Assembly: GCA_937892095.1 (NCBI GenBank)
Contig: CALAVC010000199.1
Coordinates: 1 to 14,175, forward strand
DNA from: an uncultured Bacteroidales bacterium
GTDB taxonomy: Bacteria; Bacteroidota; Bacteroidia; Bacteroidales; Marinilabiliaceae
Length of the DNA stretch: 14,175 bases
Direction of reading: 5' to 3'
Part shown: positions 7,519-13,608 of the stretch, one piece after another
Numbering within the stretch: position 1 is the stretch's first letter
How the letters are laid out: each line of letters starts with the position of its first letter
Notes under the pieces: model-generated
The model's database searches: none
What the model was told of the DNA's origin: nothing
The model's input: the letters and a program-made list of their open reading frames with translations, nothing else
Made by a program: the position numbers and the translations under genes

Positions 7519-8436
7519 TCAATAGCTGTATTTATAGGTGTTGCCATTATATTTAGAGACGAAACCATAGCTATCGGTGTTAATTGTACTATAACTATAC
7601 GAACCTCTTGAGCGACTATTAGCGCTACTTATGAAGTGTGCAGATCCCTTTCCATACCAACCAAGTGGACCAAAGAAACTAAACATAGGAAGACTAAAAT
7701 TAGGAAGTTCCTGAACATTCTGACCATATTGGTTTTTTGTACTTGTTTCAAATGTGTATTCCCATTCTTCCTTTGAACTTGTGCTTTTAGAGTAGTAAAC
7801 CTCGTCCTTATAGCTTACGTCTACTTTTGTAGATTCACCTTCATAACTAGTTGATACCTTCATGGAAGCGATGTCACCTTCGTCATACTCAATTGTGGCT
7901 GATTCCGAACCACTCTCTTTCGACGATTCAGAAGACTCACTATAAGTCATGCTTGCACTGGTCATCTGACCATCACCATTGTATGAGAAACTCCAATTTT
8001 CTGTCTCATCTGCTTCATCATCTTCGTCTGGCTTGCTCGACTGGTTGTACGTGCTCACTTTCAGGCTCGTAATATAGCCCGACGAAGAAAACCGAAAGTC
8101 TGTGTAGTAGACGTAGTTAGCGTATCTGCTGTAGCTGCCACTATAATATACAATAGTGTATGGAGTGTCTTTTGTTTTTATTGTGTACGACCCAGACGTT
8201 GAATATGTCCCAGTGTAGGTTATTTTGCTTAGAATATCATCGTCGTTGAAGCCGAACGACCAATTGCCAACACTCGTCAGCTGACGTTCGTTGTCCTTGT
8301 CGCCAAAATACGATGCCGAAGCCACAGGCGTTGATTGTCCGCCACCGTCGCTGTCGTCGTCGTCCTTACAGCCGACAAATACCACACTCGAAAGGGCGAC
8401 AACCACGAGCATGTGGAGTAGAAAATTCTTCTTCAT
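7519..8436 (-). CDS. Surface lipoprotein with repeated beta motifs (DUF4595-like), probable phase-variable gene
   Basis: This 305-aa protein starts at ATG 8434-8436 with the signal peptide MKKNFLLHMLVVVALSSVVF and lipobox VGC (Cys23), followed by KDDDDSD, a strong surface-export signature. The mature part contains a recurring strand-turn-strand unit of the type WSFxYNxDGxITS: 59-74, 112-130, 148-165 and about 181-198, with a Ser/Glu-rich low-complexity stretch at 166-180. The C-terminus (about 245-305) has a hydrophobic PNFSLPMFSFFGPLGWYGKG loop followed by YSYSTI and YGFVSKY strands. This layout resembles DUF4595 lipoproteins of Bacteroides, judged by pattern only. Role unknown; a surface-exposed binding protein or antigen is most likely. 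A 22-bp inverted-repeat pair lies 44 bp upstream and a serine recombinase gene follows beyond it, which suggests on/off control by DNA inversion. Confidence 0.85.
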   Translation of the reverse strand: MKKNFLLHMLVVVALSSVVFVGCKDDDDSDGGGQSTPVASASYFGDKDNERQLTSVGNWSFGFNDDDILSKITYTGTYSTSGSYTIKTKDTPYTIVYYSGSYSRYANYVYYTDFRFSSSGYITSLKVSTYNQSSKPDEDDEADETENWSFSYNGDGQMTSASMTYSESSESSKESGSESATIEYDEGDIASMKVSTSYEGESTKVDVSYKDEVYYSKSTSSKEEWEYTFETSTKNQYGQNVQELPNFSLPMFSFFGPLGWYGKGSAHFISSANSRSRGSYSYSTINTDSYGFVSKYNGNTYKYSY

Positions 8437-8464
8437 TTTTCTGATTTGAGATTTTGTTTTGTTT

Positions 8465-8483
8465 GTTAAAAATCACTTTTAAC
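8465..8483. repeat. Short hairpin or operator in the leader of the lipoprotein gene
   Basis: GTTAAAA (8465-8471) and TTTTAAC (8477-8483) form a perfect 7-bp inverted repeat with a 5-nt spacer. It overlaps the first three bases of the 22-bp inverted repeat and lies 28 bp upstream of the lipoprotein ATG. It could be an mRNA hairpin or a protein-binding site. It is AT-rich and short, so chance is possible. Confidence 0.4.
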
Positions 8484-8502
8484 GACCGATTTTTTTAGTC
8501 GT
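8481..8502. repeat. Inverted repeat, left copy (candidate recombinase crossover site)
   Basis: This 22-bp copy is the exact reverse complement of 8591-8612. Apart from one outer A, it has the form ACGAC-N11-GTCGT (8482-8502): two inverted pentamer arms around an AT-rich, T-rich core, as expected of a site bound by a serine recombinase dimer. It lies 44 bp upstream of the lipoprotein start codon. Confidence 0.85.
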
Positions 8503-8590
8503 ACAACAATTTCAAGTGCGAAAATATTATAAATTTAGTTGCGTAGAGTAGTTTAGGCGATTTTTTTGATTGAGATTTTGACCTTTTAAA
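8503..8590. promoter_or_regulatory. Candidate 88-bp invertible promoter segment
   Basis: This AT-rich segment carries no gene and lies between the two 22-bp inverted repeats. In the orientation shown, the minus strand reads TATAAT directly followed by ATTTTCG (8531-8519); TATTTTCG at 8526-8519 is one base off the Bacteroidota -7 box TAnnTTTG and points at the lipoprotein gene. No clear -33 TTTG is found at the right distance, so which orientation is ON cannot be decided from sequence. Inversion between the repeats would turn any promoter here away from the lipoprotein gene and toward the recombinase 3' end. Confidence 0.55.
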
Positions 8591-8612
8591 ACGACTAAAA
8601 AAATCGGTCGTT
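8591..8612. repeat. Inverted repeat, right copy (candidate recombinase crossover site)
   Basis: This is the exact reverse complement of 8481-8502 (22 of 22 bases), with the same ACGAC...GTCGT arms. It lies 29 bp beyond the 3' end of the recombinase gene and is followed on the + strand by a further run of T. Confidence 0.85.
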
Positions 8613-8641
8613 TTTTTTAGTTCATCTCAGAGCCTCATAAC

Positions 8642-9273
8642 TCACTCATTTTCAGCATCTTGCTGCCGCAATCCACGTTCTATTATATATTTGCGGAGGC
8701 TGTCCCGACTGACGTGTAGTTTCTCGCACATATAGCGCAGATTTTCGCCCCTACGCAGCATGTTCACAATCTGTTTTTCGTGTCTGAAGAGTTTGCGTTT
8801 GCATAGCTCAGTCGCGCTCCCTTTGGGTCGACCAAGTATTTTGCCCTCGGCACGCCTACGCGCCAGAGCCTCGCGCGTACGCTGGGCTATGAGCTGACGC
8901 TCAATCTCGGCTGCAAGCGAAAAAGCAAAAGCAATGACCTTGCTCTGAATGTCATCACCAAGCCGAAAATTGTCTTTAATGGTCCACACCTGAATGCCTT
9001 TCTTGACGCATTGGTTCAGAATCTCCATAACCATAAGCATACTTCGCCCAAGGCGACTTATCTCACTACAAATCAGCAAATCGTTTTTTTTAGCCTGCGA
9101 AGTAGTTTGCCTAAGCGTCTTTTCTGATATTCTTTGCCACCACTCACAGTCTCCTCGACCCACTCATCTACAGGACCAATATTGTTTCTATTGCAAAAAT
9201 TAATTATCTCAAACCGCTGATTTTCAACCGTTTGCATATCTGTACTTACGCGAATGTAGCCGTAAATTGCCAT
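8642..9273 (-). CDS. Serine recombinase (resolvase/DNA-invertase family), split by a -1 frameshift at an A8 run
   Basis: Two overlapping frames make one protein. The first (9273 down to the stop at 9075-9073) gives MAIYGYIRVSTDMQ, with catalytic Ser10, through EYQKRRLGKLLRRLKK. The second continues NDLLICSEISRLGRS (the SRLGRS arginine motif), the helix AFAFSLAAEIERQLI, the family signature RTREALARRRAEGKILGRPKG, and a C-terminal helix-turn-helix (about 165-205, MCEKLHVSRDSLRKYI). Joining them by one -1 slip at the A8 run (9091-9084 read on the minus strand) gives a 210-residue protein, the normal invertase size, with the expected sequence LKKNDLLICSEISRLGR. The enzyme would cut and rejoin two short inverted sites; a perfect pair lies only 29 bp past its 3' end. 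It may be frameshift-expressed, switched by tract-length change, or a fresh pseudogene. Confidence 0.88.
9084..9091 (-). other. A8 tract with slippery heptamer A_AAA_AAA inside the recombinase gene
   Basis: On the minus strand the zero frame reads ct-A AAA AAA ACG (codons 61-64), so A_AAA_AAA sits in the right phase for -1 slippage. A -1 shift gives LKKND and restores the full catalytic domain; without it, translation stops three codons later (TIC then stop). I see no convincing downstream stimulatory hairpin at the usual distance. Slippery A runs work in bacteria without one in some insertion sequences. A 7- or 9-base tract by replication slippage is the alternative; 9 A would restore the frame. 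Confidence 0.7.
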
Positions 9274-9424
9274 TTTCTCGAGTTTAATTTATTTGTTAAT
9301 TACTGACGTCTGCAATTTTAAAAACTTTACGTCGTTCGGAGTCGTAGCCCAACAAGGCATATAAATAAATTGAGTATATTCGCAATTTATTCGCAAACAC
9401 TACTTTTAAGAAAACAACGCGTAA
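9274..9424. promoter_or_regulatory. Divergent promoter region between recombinase and rseP
   Basis: This 151-bp gap separates two divergent genes and must hold both promoters. On the plus strand TATATTCG (9375-9382) is one base off the -7 box TAnnTTTG, about 42 bp before the rseP ATG. On the minus strand a TTG about 20 bp before TAAAGTTT is a weak candidate for the recombinase. GTCGT occurs twice as a direct repeat (9331-9335, 9341-9345); the same pentamer forms the arms of the 22-bp inverted repeats, so the recombinase might bind here. All of these are low-confidence readings. Confidence 0.35.
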
Positions 9425-10747
9425 ATGGACATACTCGTAATGGTGCTCCAATTTTTGCTGAGCCTATCCATACTTATTGTCACGCACGAGGGCGGACACT
9501 TCTTTTTTGCAAAACTTTTTCACATCAGAGTAGAAAAATTCTATTTGTTTTTCGACCCGTGGTTCTCACTCTTCAAAGTACAACGAGGCGAGACTGAATA
9601 CGGCATTGGCTGGCTCCCATTGGGTGGCTACGTCAAGATTGCTGGCATGATTGACGAGTCGATGGATACAGAACAAATGAAACAACCAGTGCAAGAATGG
9701 GAGTTTCGCGCAAAGCCAGCGTGGCAACGCCTGCTTGTCATGCTTGGCGGCGTATTGGTCAACTTCATCGAAGCTCCGCTGATATTTTGGCTCATACTCT
9801 ACACGTGGGGCGAAAGCTACATCCCCATGTCGCAAGCCCCCAATGGTTATGAATATTCCGAAGTCATGCACAAGGTCGGCTTCGTTGATGGCGACATCCC
9901 GCTGTCGGTCAACGGCACTCCAATCGACAAGCAGAAAGACTTCATCAACGCCATTCTCTACGACGACCCTTGCACCATAGCAGTAAGGCGAAATGGCGAC
10001 ACGGCACAAGTAGAGATACCACATGAATTTTTCCGTCAGATACTTAAAGACAGCAAACAACCACTAATGACCTTCAGTATGCCGGCAGTGGTCGACTCGG
10101 TCATAGGTGGCTCAGCAGCCGAATTGGCAGGCATGGCACACGGCGATACGATTGTTGCAATCAACGGCACACAGATCCAGACATTCCGACAATTCACCAC
10201 CTTGCTTACCGACAACGCAGGCAAAGACTTGCAAATGGCAGTAGTGCGAGCAAATGGCAGTCGCGACACGTTAAACGCAAAAGTTGGCGACGATGGTAAA
10301 CTCGGATTCTTCGGACAAAACATAACAAGTTTTGTAAACCCACAGATTCATGAATACAGCTTTTTCGAGGCTCTGCCAGCTGGGATTAGCAAAGGTTGGG
10401 AAATTCTCAGTAGCTACGTGCGTCAGTTCCGTATGGTCTTTACCAAAGAAGGCGCTACACAAATTGGTGGTTTTGGCACCATAGCAAACATGTTCCCCAA
10501 GACTTGGGATTGGCAGTCTTTTTGGTTCAACACTGCATTTCTTGCCATCATACTTGCCTTTATGAACATATTGCCCATTCCCGCACTCGACGGAGGACAC
10601 GTGTTGTTTCTCCTCATCGAAGTCATAACAGGCAAAAAAGTTAGCGACAAAACACTCGAAACGGCTCAGACAATAGGCATGTTGTTGCTTTTCGCATTGC
10701 TTATCTACGCCAACGGAGCCGATATTTTCAGAGCCTTCTTCAAGTAA
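9425..10747 (+). CDS. rseP: RseP family site-2 intramembrane zinc metalloprotease
   Basis: This 440-aa inner-membrane protease has the zinc motif HEGGH (His21, Glu22, His25) in the first membrane helix, followed by FFFAKLFHIRVEKF. The conserved loop WLPLGGYVKIAG and the membrane-entry segment PAWQRLLVMLGGVLVNF follow. Next come two PDZ-like regions: one around VGFVDGDIPLSVNG (about 155-205) and a clearer one around AAELAGMAHGDTIVAING (about 225-295). The last helices carry NILPIPALDGGHVLF with the third zinc ligand Asp near 389. In E. coli RseP cuts the anti-sigma factor RseA and clears signal peptides; in Bacteroidota it may cut other membrane regulators or signal-peptide remnants. Length and order are normal. 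The next gene starts 12 bp downstream. In many relatives dxr lies directly upstream; here that place is taken by the recombinase cassette. Confidence 0.95.
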   Translation: MDILVMVLQFLLSLSILIVTHEGGHFFFAKLFHIRVEKFYLFFDPWFSLFKVQRGETEYGIGWLPLGGYVKIAGMIDESMDTEQMKQPVQEWEFRAKPAWQRLLVMLGGVLVNFIEAPLIFWLILYTWGESYIPMSQAPNGYEYSEVMHKVGFVDGDIPLSVNGTPIDKQKDFINAILYDDPCTIAVRRNGDTAQVEIPHEFFRQILKDSKQPLMTFSMPAVVDSVIGGSAAELAGMAHGDTIVAINGTQIQTFRQFTTLLTDNAGKDLQMAVVRANGSRDTLNAKVGDDGKLGFFGQNITSFVNPQIHEYSFFEALPAGISKGWEILSSYVRQFRMVFTKEGATQIGGFGTIANMFPKTWDWQSFWFNTAFLAIILAFMNILPIPALDGGHVLFLLIEVITGKKVSDKTLETAQTIGMLLLFALLIYANGADIFRAFFK

Positions 10748-10759
10748 AAAACGAAAGAA

Positions 10760-11935
10760 ATGAGGTCACGCACAATAGGTCGGTTGCTGACGACAAGTCT
10801 GTTGTGGCTACTATGCATAGTGGTCGCAGAGGCTCAATTGGATGTCAACACCAACCCACAAGTGCCCGAATATATCTATGCTCGACGCATGGAACACCTC
10901 AACGAACTCTCGCCAATCAACCTCGAGTACAACACAAGTGTACGCGCCTATATAGACGTATATCTTGAACGACGACGCGACCACCTATCCAACATTCTTG
11001 GGCGTGCCGAGCTCTACTTTCCCATCTTCGAGGAATACCTAAGCCGATATAATCTGCCACAAGAGTTGAAATACTTGGCAGTCATAGAGTCGGCTCTCGA
11101 CCCCAAAGCCAAATCAAAATCGGGGGCAATGGGACTGTGGCAATTTCTCTACAATGCAGGTCTAATGATGGGGCTGCAAGTTTCGAGCTACGAAGACGAG
11201 CGTTGCGATGTGCGCAAAAGCACAGATGCAGCGTGTCGCTATCTTGCTTATCTCTTTCGCAATTTGGGCGATTGGCAATTGGCTCTCGCCGCCTACAATG
11301 GTGGACTCGGTCAGGTGCAAAAAGCAATCGAGCGCGCAGGCGAAAAAAAAACATTCTGGGAGCTGTCGGAGTATATGACACCCGAAATGCGAAGCTACGT
11401 ACCTGCCTTCATTGCCGTCAACTACGTCATGGCATACTATAGCAAACACAACATAGCCCCCGCACGCCCCGACTTTACCATAGACGACGTCGACACAGTA
11501 TACGTCAATATGAGCCTAAGCTTCGAGCAAATAGAACGCGCAACAGGCGTCAGTCGGAAAGTCCTTCAACAACTCAACCCACAATACATAAAAGACTTCA
11601 TACCCTACGACGACACTCCCAAACGGCTCACACTGCCACGCGACAACGTCAGCCGCTACATTCGCAACGAGAAACAACTACACCCCGACTTAGCTCCCGA
11701 CCTCTTAGGCTACTTTGGCTACTACGACATCGTAACCGACACCATAACACACGTTGTTCAACCAGGCGAATATCTCCACCGAGTTGCCATGAATTATAAC
11801 ACCACAGCAGAAAACATTATGCTGTGGAACTCTATGACAACCAAAGACATACGCATAGGTCAGCAACTGACCATTTACCACGACCGCGAAGTCGTGCCCT
11901 ACTTCTTTGTGGTTGAAGAAAAAATAAGCCAATGA
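10760..11935 (+). CDS. mltD: MltD-like membrane-bound/periplasmic lytic murein transglycosylase with LysM
   Basis: This 391-aa protein has an N-terminal signal peptide (MRSRTIGRLLTTSLLWLLCIVVAEAQ, cleavage likely after AEA). The family 1 lytic transglycosylase (SLT) domain spans about 90-220: LPQELKYLAVIESALDP with catalytic Glu110, SGAMGLWQFL (121-130), then LALAAYNGGLGQVQKAI. It cuts glycan strands of peptidoglycan and forms 1,6-anhydro-MurNAc ends. A LysM-like segment sits at about 252-300 (FEQIERATGVSRKVLQQLNP). A clearer LysM at about 330-373 (THVVQPGEYLHRVAMNYN ... LWNSM, IRIGQQLTIY) would anchor it to the wall. There is no lipobox Cys. Its TGA overlaps the ATG of the next gene, so the two are co-translated. 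Confidence 0.93.
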   Translation: MRSRTIGRLLTTSLLWLLCIVVAEAQLDVNTNPQVPEYIYARRMEHLNELSPINLEYNTSVRAYIDVYLERRRDHLSNILGRAELYFPIFEEYLSRYNLPQELKYLAVIESALDPKAKSKSGAMGLWQFLYNAGLMMGLQVSSYEDERCDVRKSTDAACRYLAYLFRNLGDWQLALAAYNGGLGQVQKAIERAGEKKTFWELSEYMTPEMRSYVPAFIAVNYVMAYYSKHNIAPARPDFTIDDVDTVYVNMSLSFEQIERATGVSRKVLQQLNPQYIKDFIPYDDTPKRLTLPRDNVSRYIRNEKQLHPDLAPDLLGYFGYYDIVTDTITHVVQPGEYLHRVAMNYNTTAENIMLWNSMTTKDIRIGQQLTIYHDREVVPYFFVVEEKISQ

Positions 11936-12873
11936 AAACAGCACAAATCGTAGCTCTACTTACGTTACTGACACTCATGTCTGCCTGCAATACAGACAAG
12001 AAAAAAAGTGCACACAATGGTGGTCTAAAAGAAGTTTTCAAACCCGAAATAATCGGTCAGGCCAACGAAGTCTTGATAGTCATTGGCGAGGCTGCCAAAC
12101 GAGACACATGTGGAGGATACCTCAGATACATGCTTTCCGACACTTTCGTTGGGCTACCGACCGACGAACCAGTATTCGACATTCACACTGTGCCTGCTGG
12201 ATATTTCGACCAACAAATGCGTCGCCATCGCAACTTGATAATTGTAAACGTTGCCGACACAGTCTCGACCGACACCATACGCTACTTTCGCGATGTCTGG
12301 GCACGTCCACAAGCCGTCATCAACATGTCGGCACGTGACCAAGCCTCGTTGCCTGCCATAATGAAAAGACATCATAACAAAATCATTAGCTTCTTTCACC
12401 GTGCCGAACGCGAAAGACTAATGAGCTATTACAAACGCATAAACAGTGCTGCGCATACCAAAGAAATAATGGATCGTTATGGCGTCAAACTACTCATACC
12501 CAATCAATTCGAGCGTTGTAAGCCACGCAACAAGAATGCTATGAGCTGGTATATGTGCGACACCAAAGAATTTCAAGACGGACTCTTTGTCTACACCACG
12601 CCATACACAGGCGAACAAAGCATGAGCAAAGAGTCGCTGATTGCCCTACGCGACTCTATGTTGCGCGCCAATGTTGCAGGTCCCGACGATGCACCAATGT
12701 GCACAGAGACTCGTATGGGACTCGACGAAATAGACTACAAATTCGGTCGTGGTCTGCACAACGGACTCGACGTCGCCGAGGTTCGTGGTCTTTGGCGACT
12801 CGATGGCTATGCCATGGGCGGTCCTTTCGTCATGCGTGCCATACACGACACAATTGGCAACAGAATTATAATT
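11932..12873 (+). CDS. DUF4837 family lipoprotein, C-terminus lost at a sequence junction
   Basis: The start is ATG 11932, overlapping the mltD stop (ATGA). The signal peptide ends TLMSAC (Cys19), followed by NTDKKK with no acidic run, so an inner-leaflet or periplasmic location is likely. The first about 313 residues follow the DUF4837 pattern: GQANEVLIVIGE near the start, LPTDEPVFDIHTVP, the long middle helices ISFFHRAERERLMSYYKR, IPNQFERCK, FVYTTPYTGE, and late VRGLWRLDGYAMGGPFVMRAIHD, which in relatives is followed by viVVEGFVYAP. Here it breaks off after GNRIII. The open frame runs on to 13077, but residues past 12873 are the antisense of another gene and are not real. About 25-40 residues seem to be missing. 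Function unknown; the link to mltD suggests an envelope role. Confidence 0.88.
12864..12873. other. Palindromic junction joining two unrelated truncated genes
   Basis: AATTATAATT is its own reverse complement. To its left the + strand encodes the DUF4837 protein up to GNRIII. To its right the - strand encodes a glycosidase up to TGNASNYN. The ten bases are compatible with both genes, so the exact breakpoint lies inside them. This is microhomology typical of inverted joins, either in the genome or made during amplification or assembly. Confidence 0.75.
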
Positions 12874-13434
12874 AGATGCATTACCCGTATATTTGTTTTC
12901 ATAGTCAGGCTCATTGAAAGGCGCCACAGCAAATATAGTATATCCTTTCCCTTCAAGGTACTGCACAGCCCGGACTATATCCGCGACATAATTATTACGA
13001 TATGTATCAGACCAAGAAACCCCATTCGTTGGTGCACTGCCCTGATCAGTACCAGAATTTCCCACTCCACAAAGTAATAGGAGATTTGTAACCCCCGAAG
13101 GAGCAATGATAGCAAGTTCGTTATCGAGCGCCGTTTTCTGGGTATCGCTCAGCGTGGAATATGAGCTATTATATCTTCCTGTGAATCCGACCCGTGCGAT
13201 ACCGAGGTTTTCAGCTCCGCATTGATTGCGTTGTAGGTATGAGAAAAAGTCCCATGCCCATCCTCCAGGTCCGAAGTCGAAGACATATTCTGTTCCCGGT
13301 TCAGAGATATCGTATGGCACGTGTACTGCCCATGTACCGGCCTTGATGGAATTAGCAGAAGTCTTGGTCTGCGCAGATGCATCGATAGGCATAGCGAGTA
13401 TGCATATAAATATAAAAGACAGGAGTTGTTTCAT
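12864..13434 (-). CDS. Secreted glycoside hydrolase (clan GH-A-like), N-terminal part, 3' truncated at the junction
   Basis: The start is ATG 13434 with signal peptide MKQLLSFIFICILAMPIDASAQ (cleavage after ASA or nearby); there is no lipobox, so it is probably periplasmic or secreted. About 190 real residues remain. They suggest the first half of a TIM barrel: TWAVHVPYDISEP, VFDFGPGGWAWDFFSYLQR, LGIARVGFTGRY, LLLLCGVGN, VADIVRAVQYLEGKGYTIFAVAPFNEPDYE. NEPD with Glu175 after strand 4 is the acid/base position of clan GH-A enzymes (families 5, 30, 39 and others). I cannot fix the family. The second half with the nucleophile is missing because the frame runs into antisense DUF4837 sequence; the continued reading down to 12646 is not meaningful. 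Confidence 0.75.
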
Positions 13435-13491
13435 AATTATGGTGTTAATTATAAAAAATGATTTTATTAGTTATATTGGTTATTTTAATTA

Positions 13492-13499
13492 CAAAGTTA
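13492..13499 (-). promoter_or_regulatory. Candidate -7 promoter box for the glycosidase gene
   Basis: Read on the minus strand this is TAACTTTG, an exact match to TAnnTTTG, 57 bp upstream of the ATG at 13434. No TTTG or TTG is found 19-20 bp further upstream, so the -33 element is weak or absent. The rest of the 174-bp gap (13435-13608) is AT-rich and shows no other gene and no clear terminator for the uracil-DNA-glycosylase-like gene upstream. Confidence 0.5.
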
Positions 13500-13608
13500 C
13501 GCAATAAAGAACAAAATGGGGTATCAATACGTACAATTATTCCAAAATAAAGACTAAATGAAAATAAAAAAGAGATTATAGTCCAAAATGATGGGCAAGA
13601 TTACAAGA

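Noticed and set aside
8481..8612. The 22-bp inverted repeats as a simple transcription terminator
   Set aside because: The 88-nt loop is far too long for an intrinsic terminator, and each copy has its own internal arm symmetry, which fits recombination sites better.
8642..9273. Recombinase as part of an IS607-type insertion sequence
   Set aside because: No TnpB-like gene is next to it, the protein has the invertase order with a C-terminal helix-turn-helix, and a perfect inverted-repeat pair suited to inversion lies beside it.
12646..12863. Continuation of the glycosidase reading frame to 12646
   Set aside because: These bases encode the conserved RGLWRLDGYAMGGPF part of DUF4837 on the + strand; the minus-strand reading is a shadow.
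12874..13077. Continuation of the DUF4837 reading frame after the palindrome
   Set aside because: The residues turn Ile/Arg-rich and no longer follow the family; the same bases encode a coherent secreted glycosidase on the other strand, so this tail is antisense read-through.
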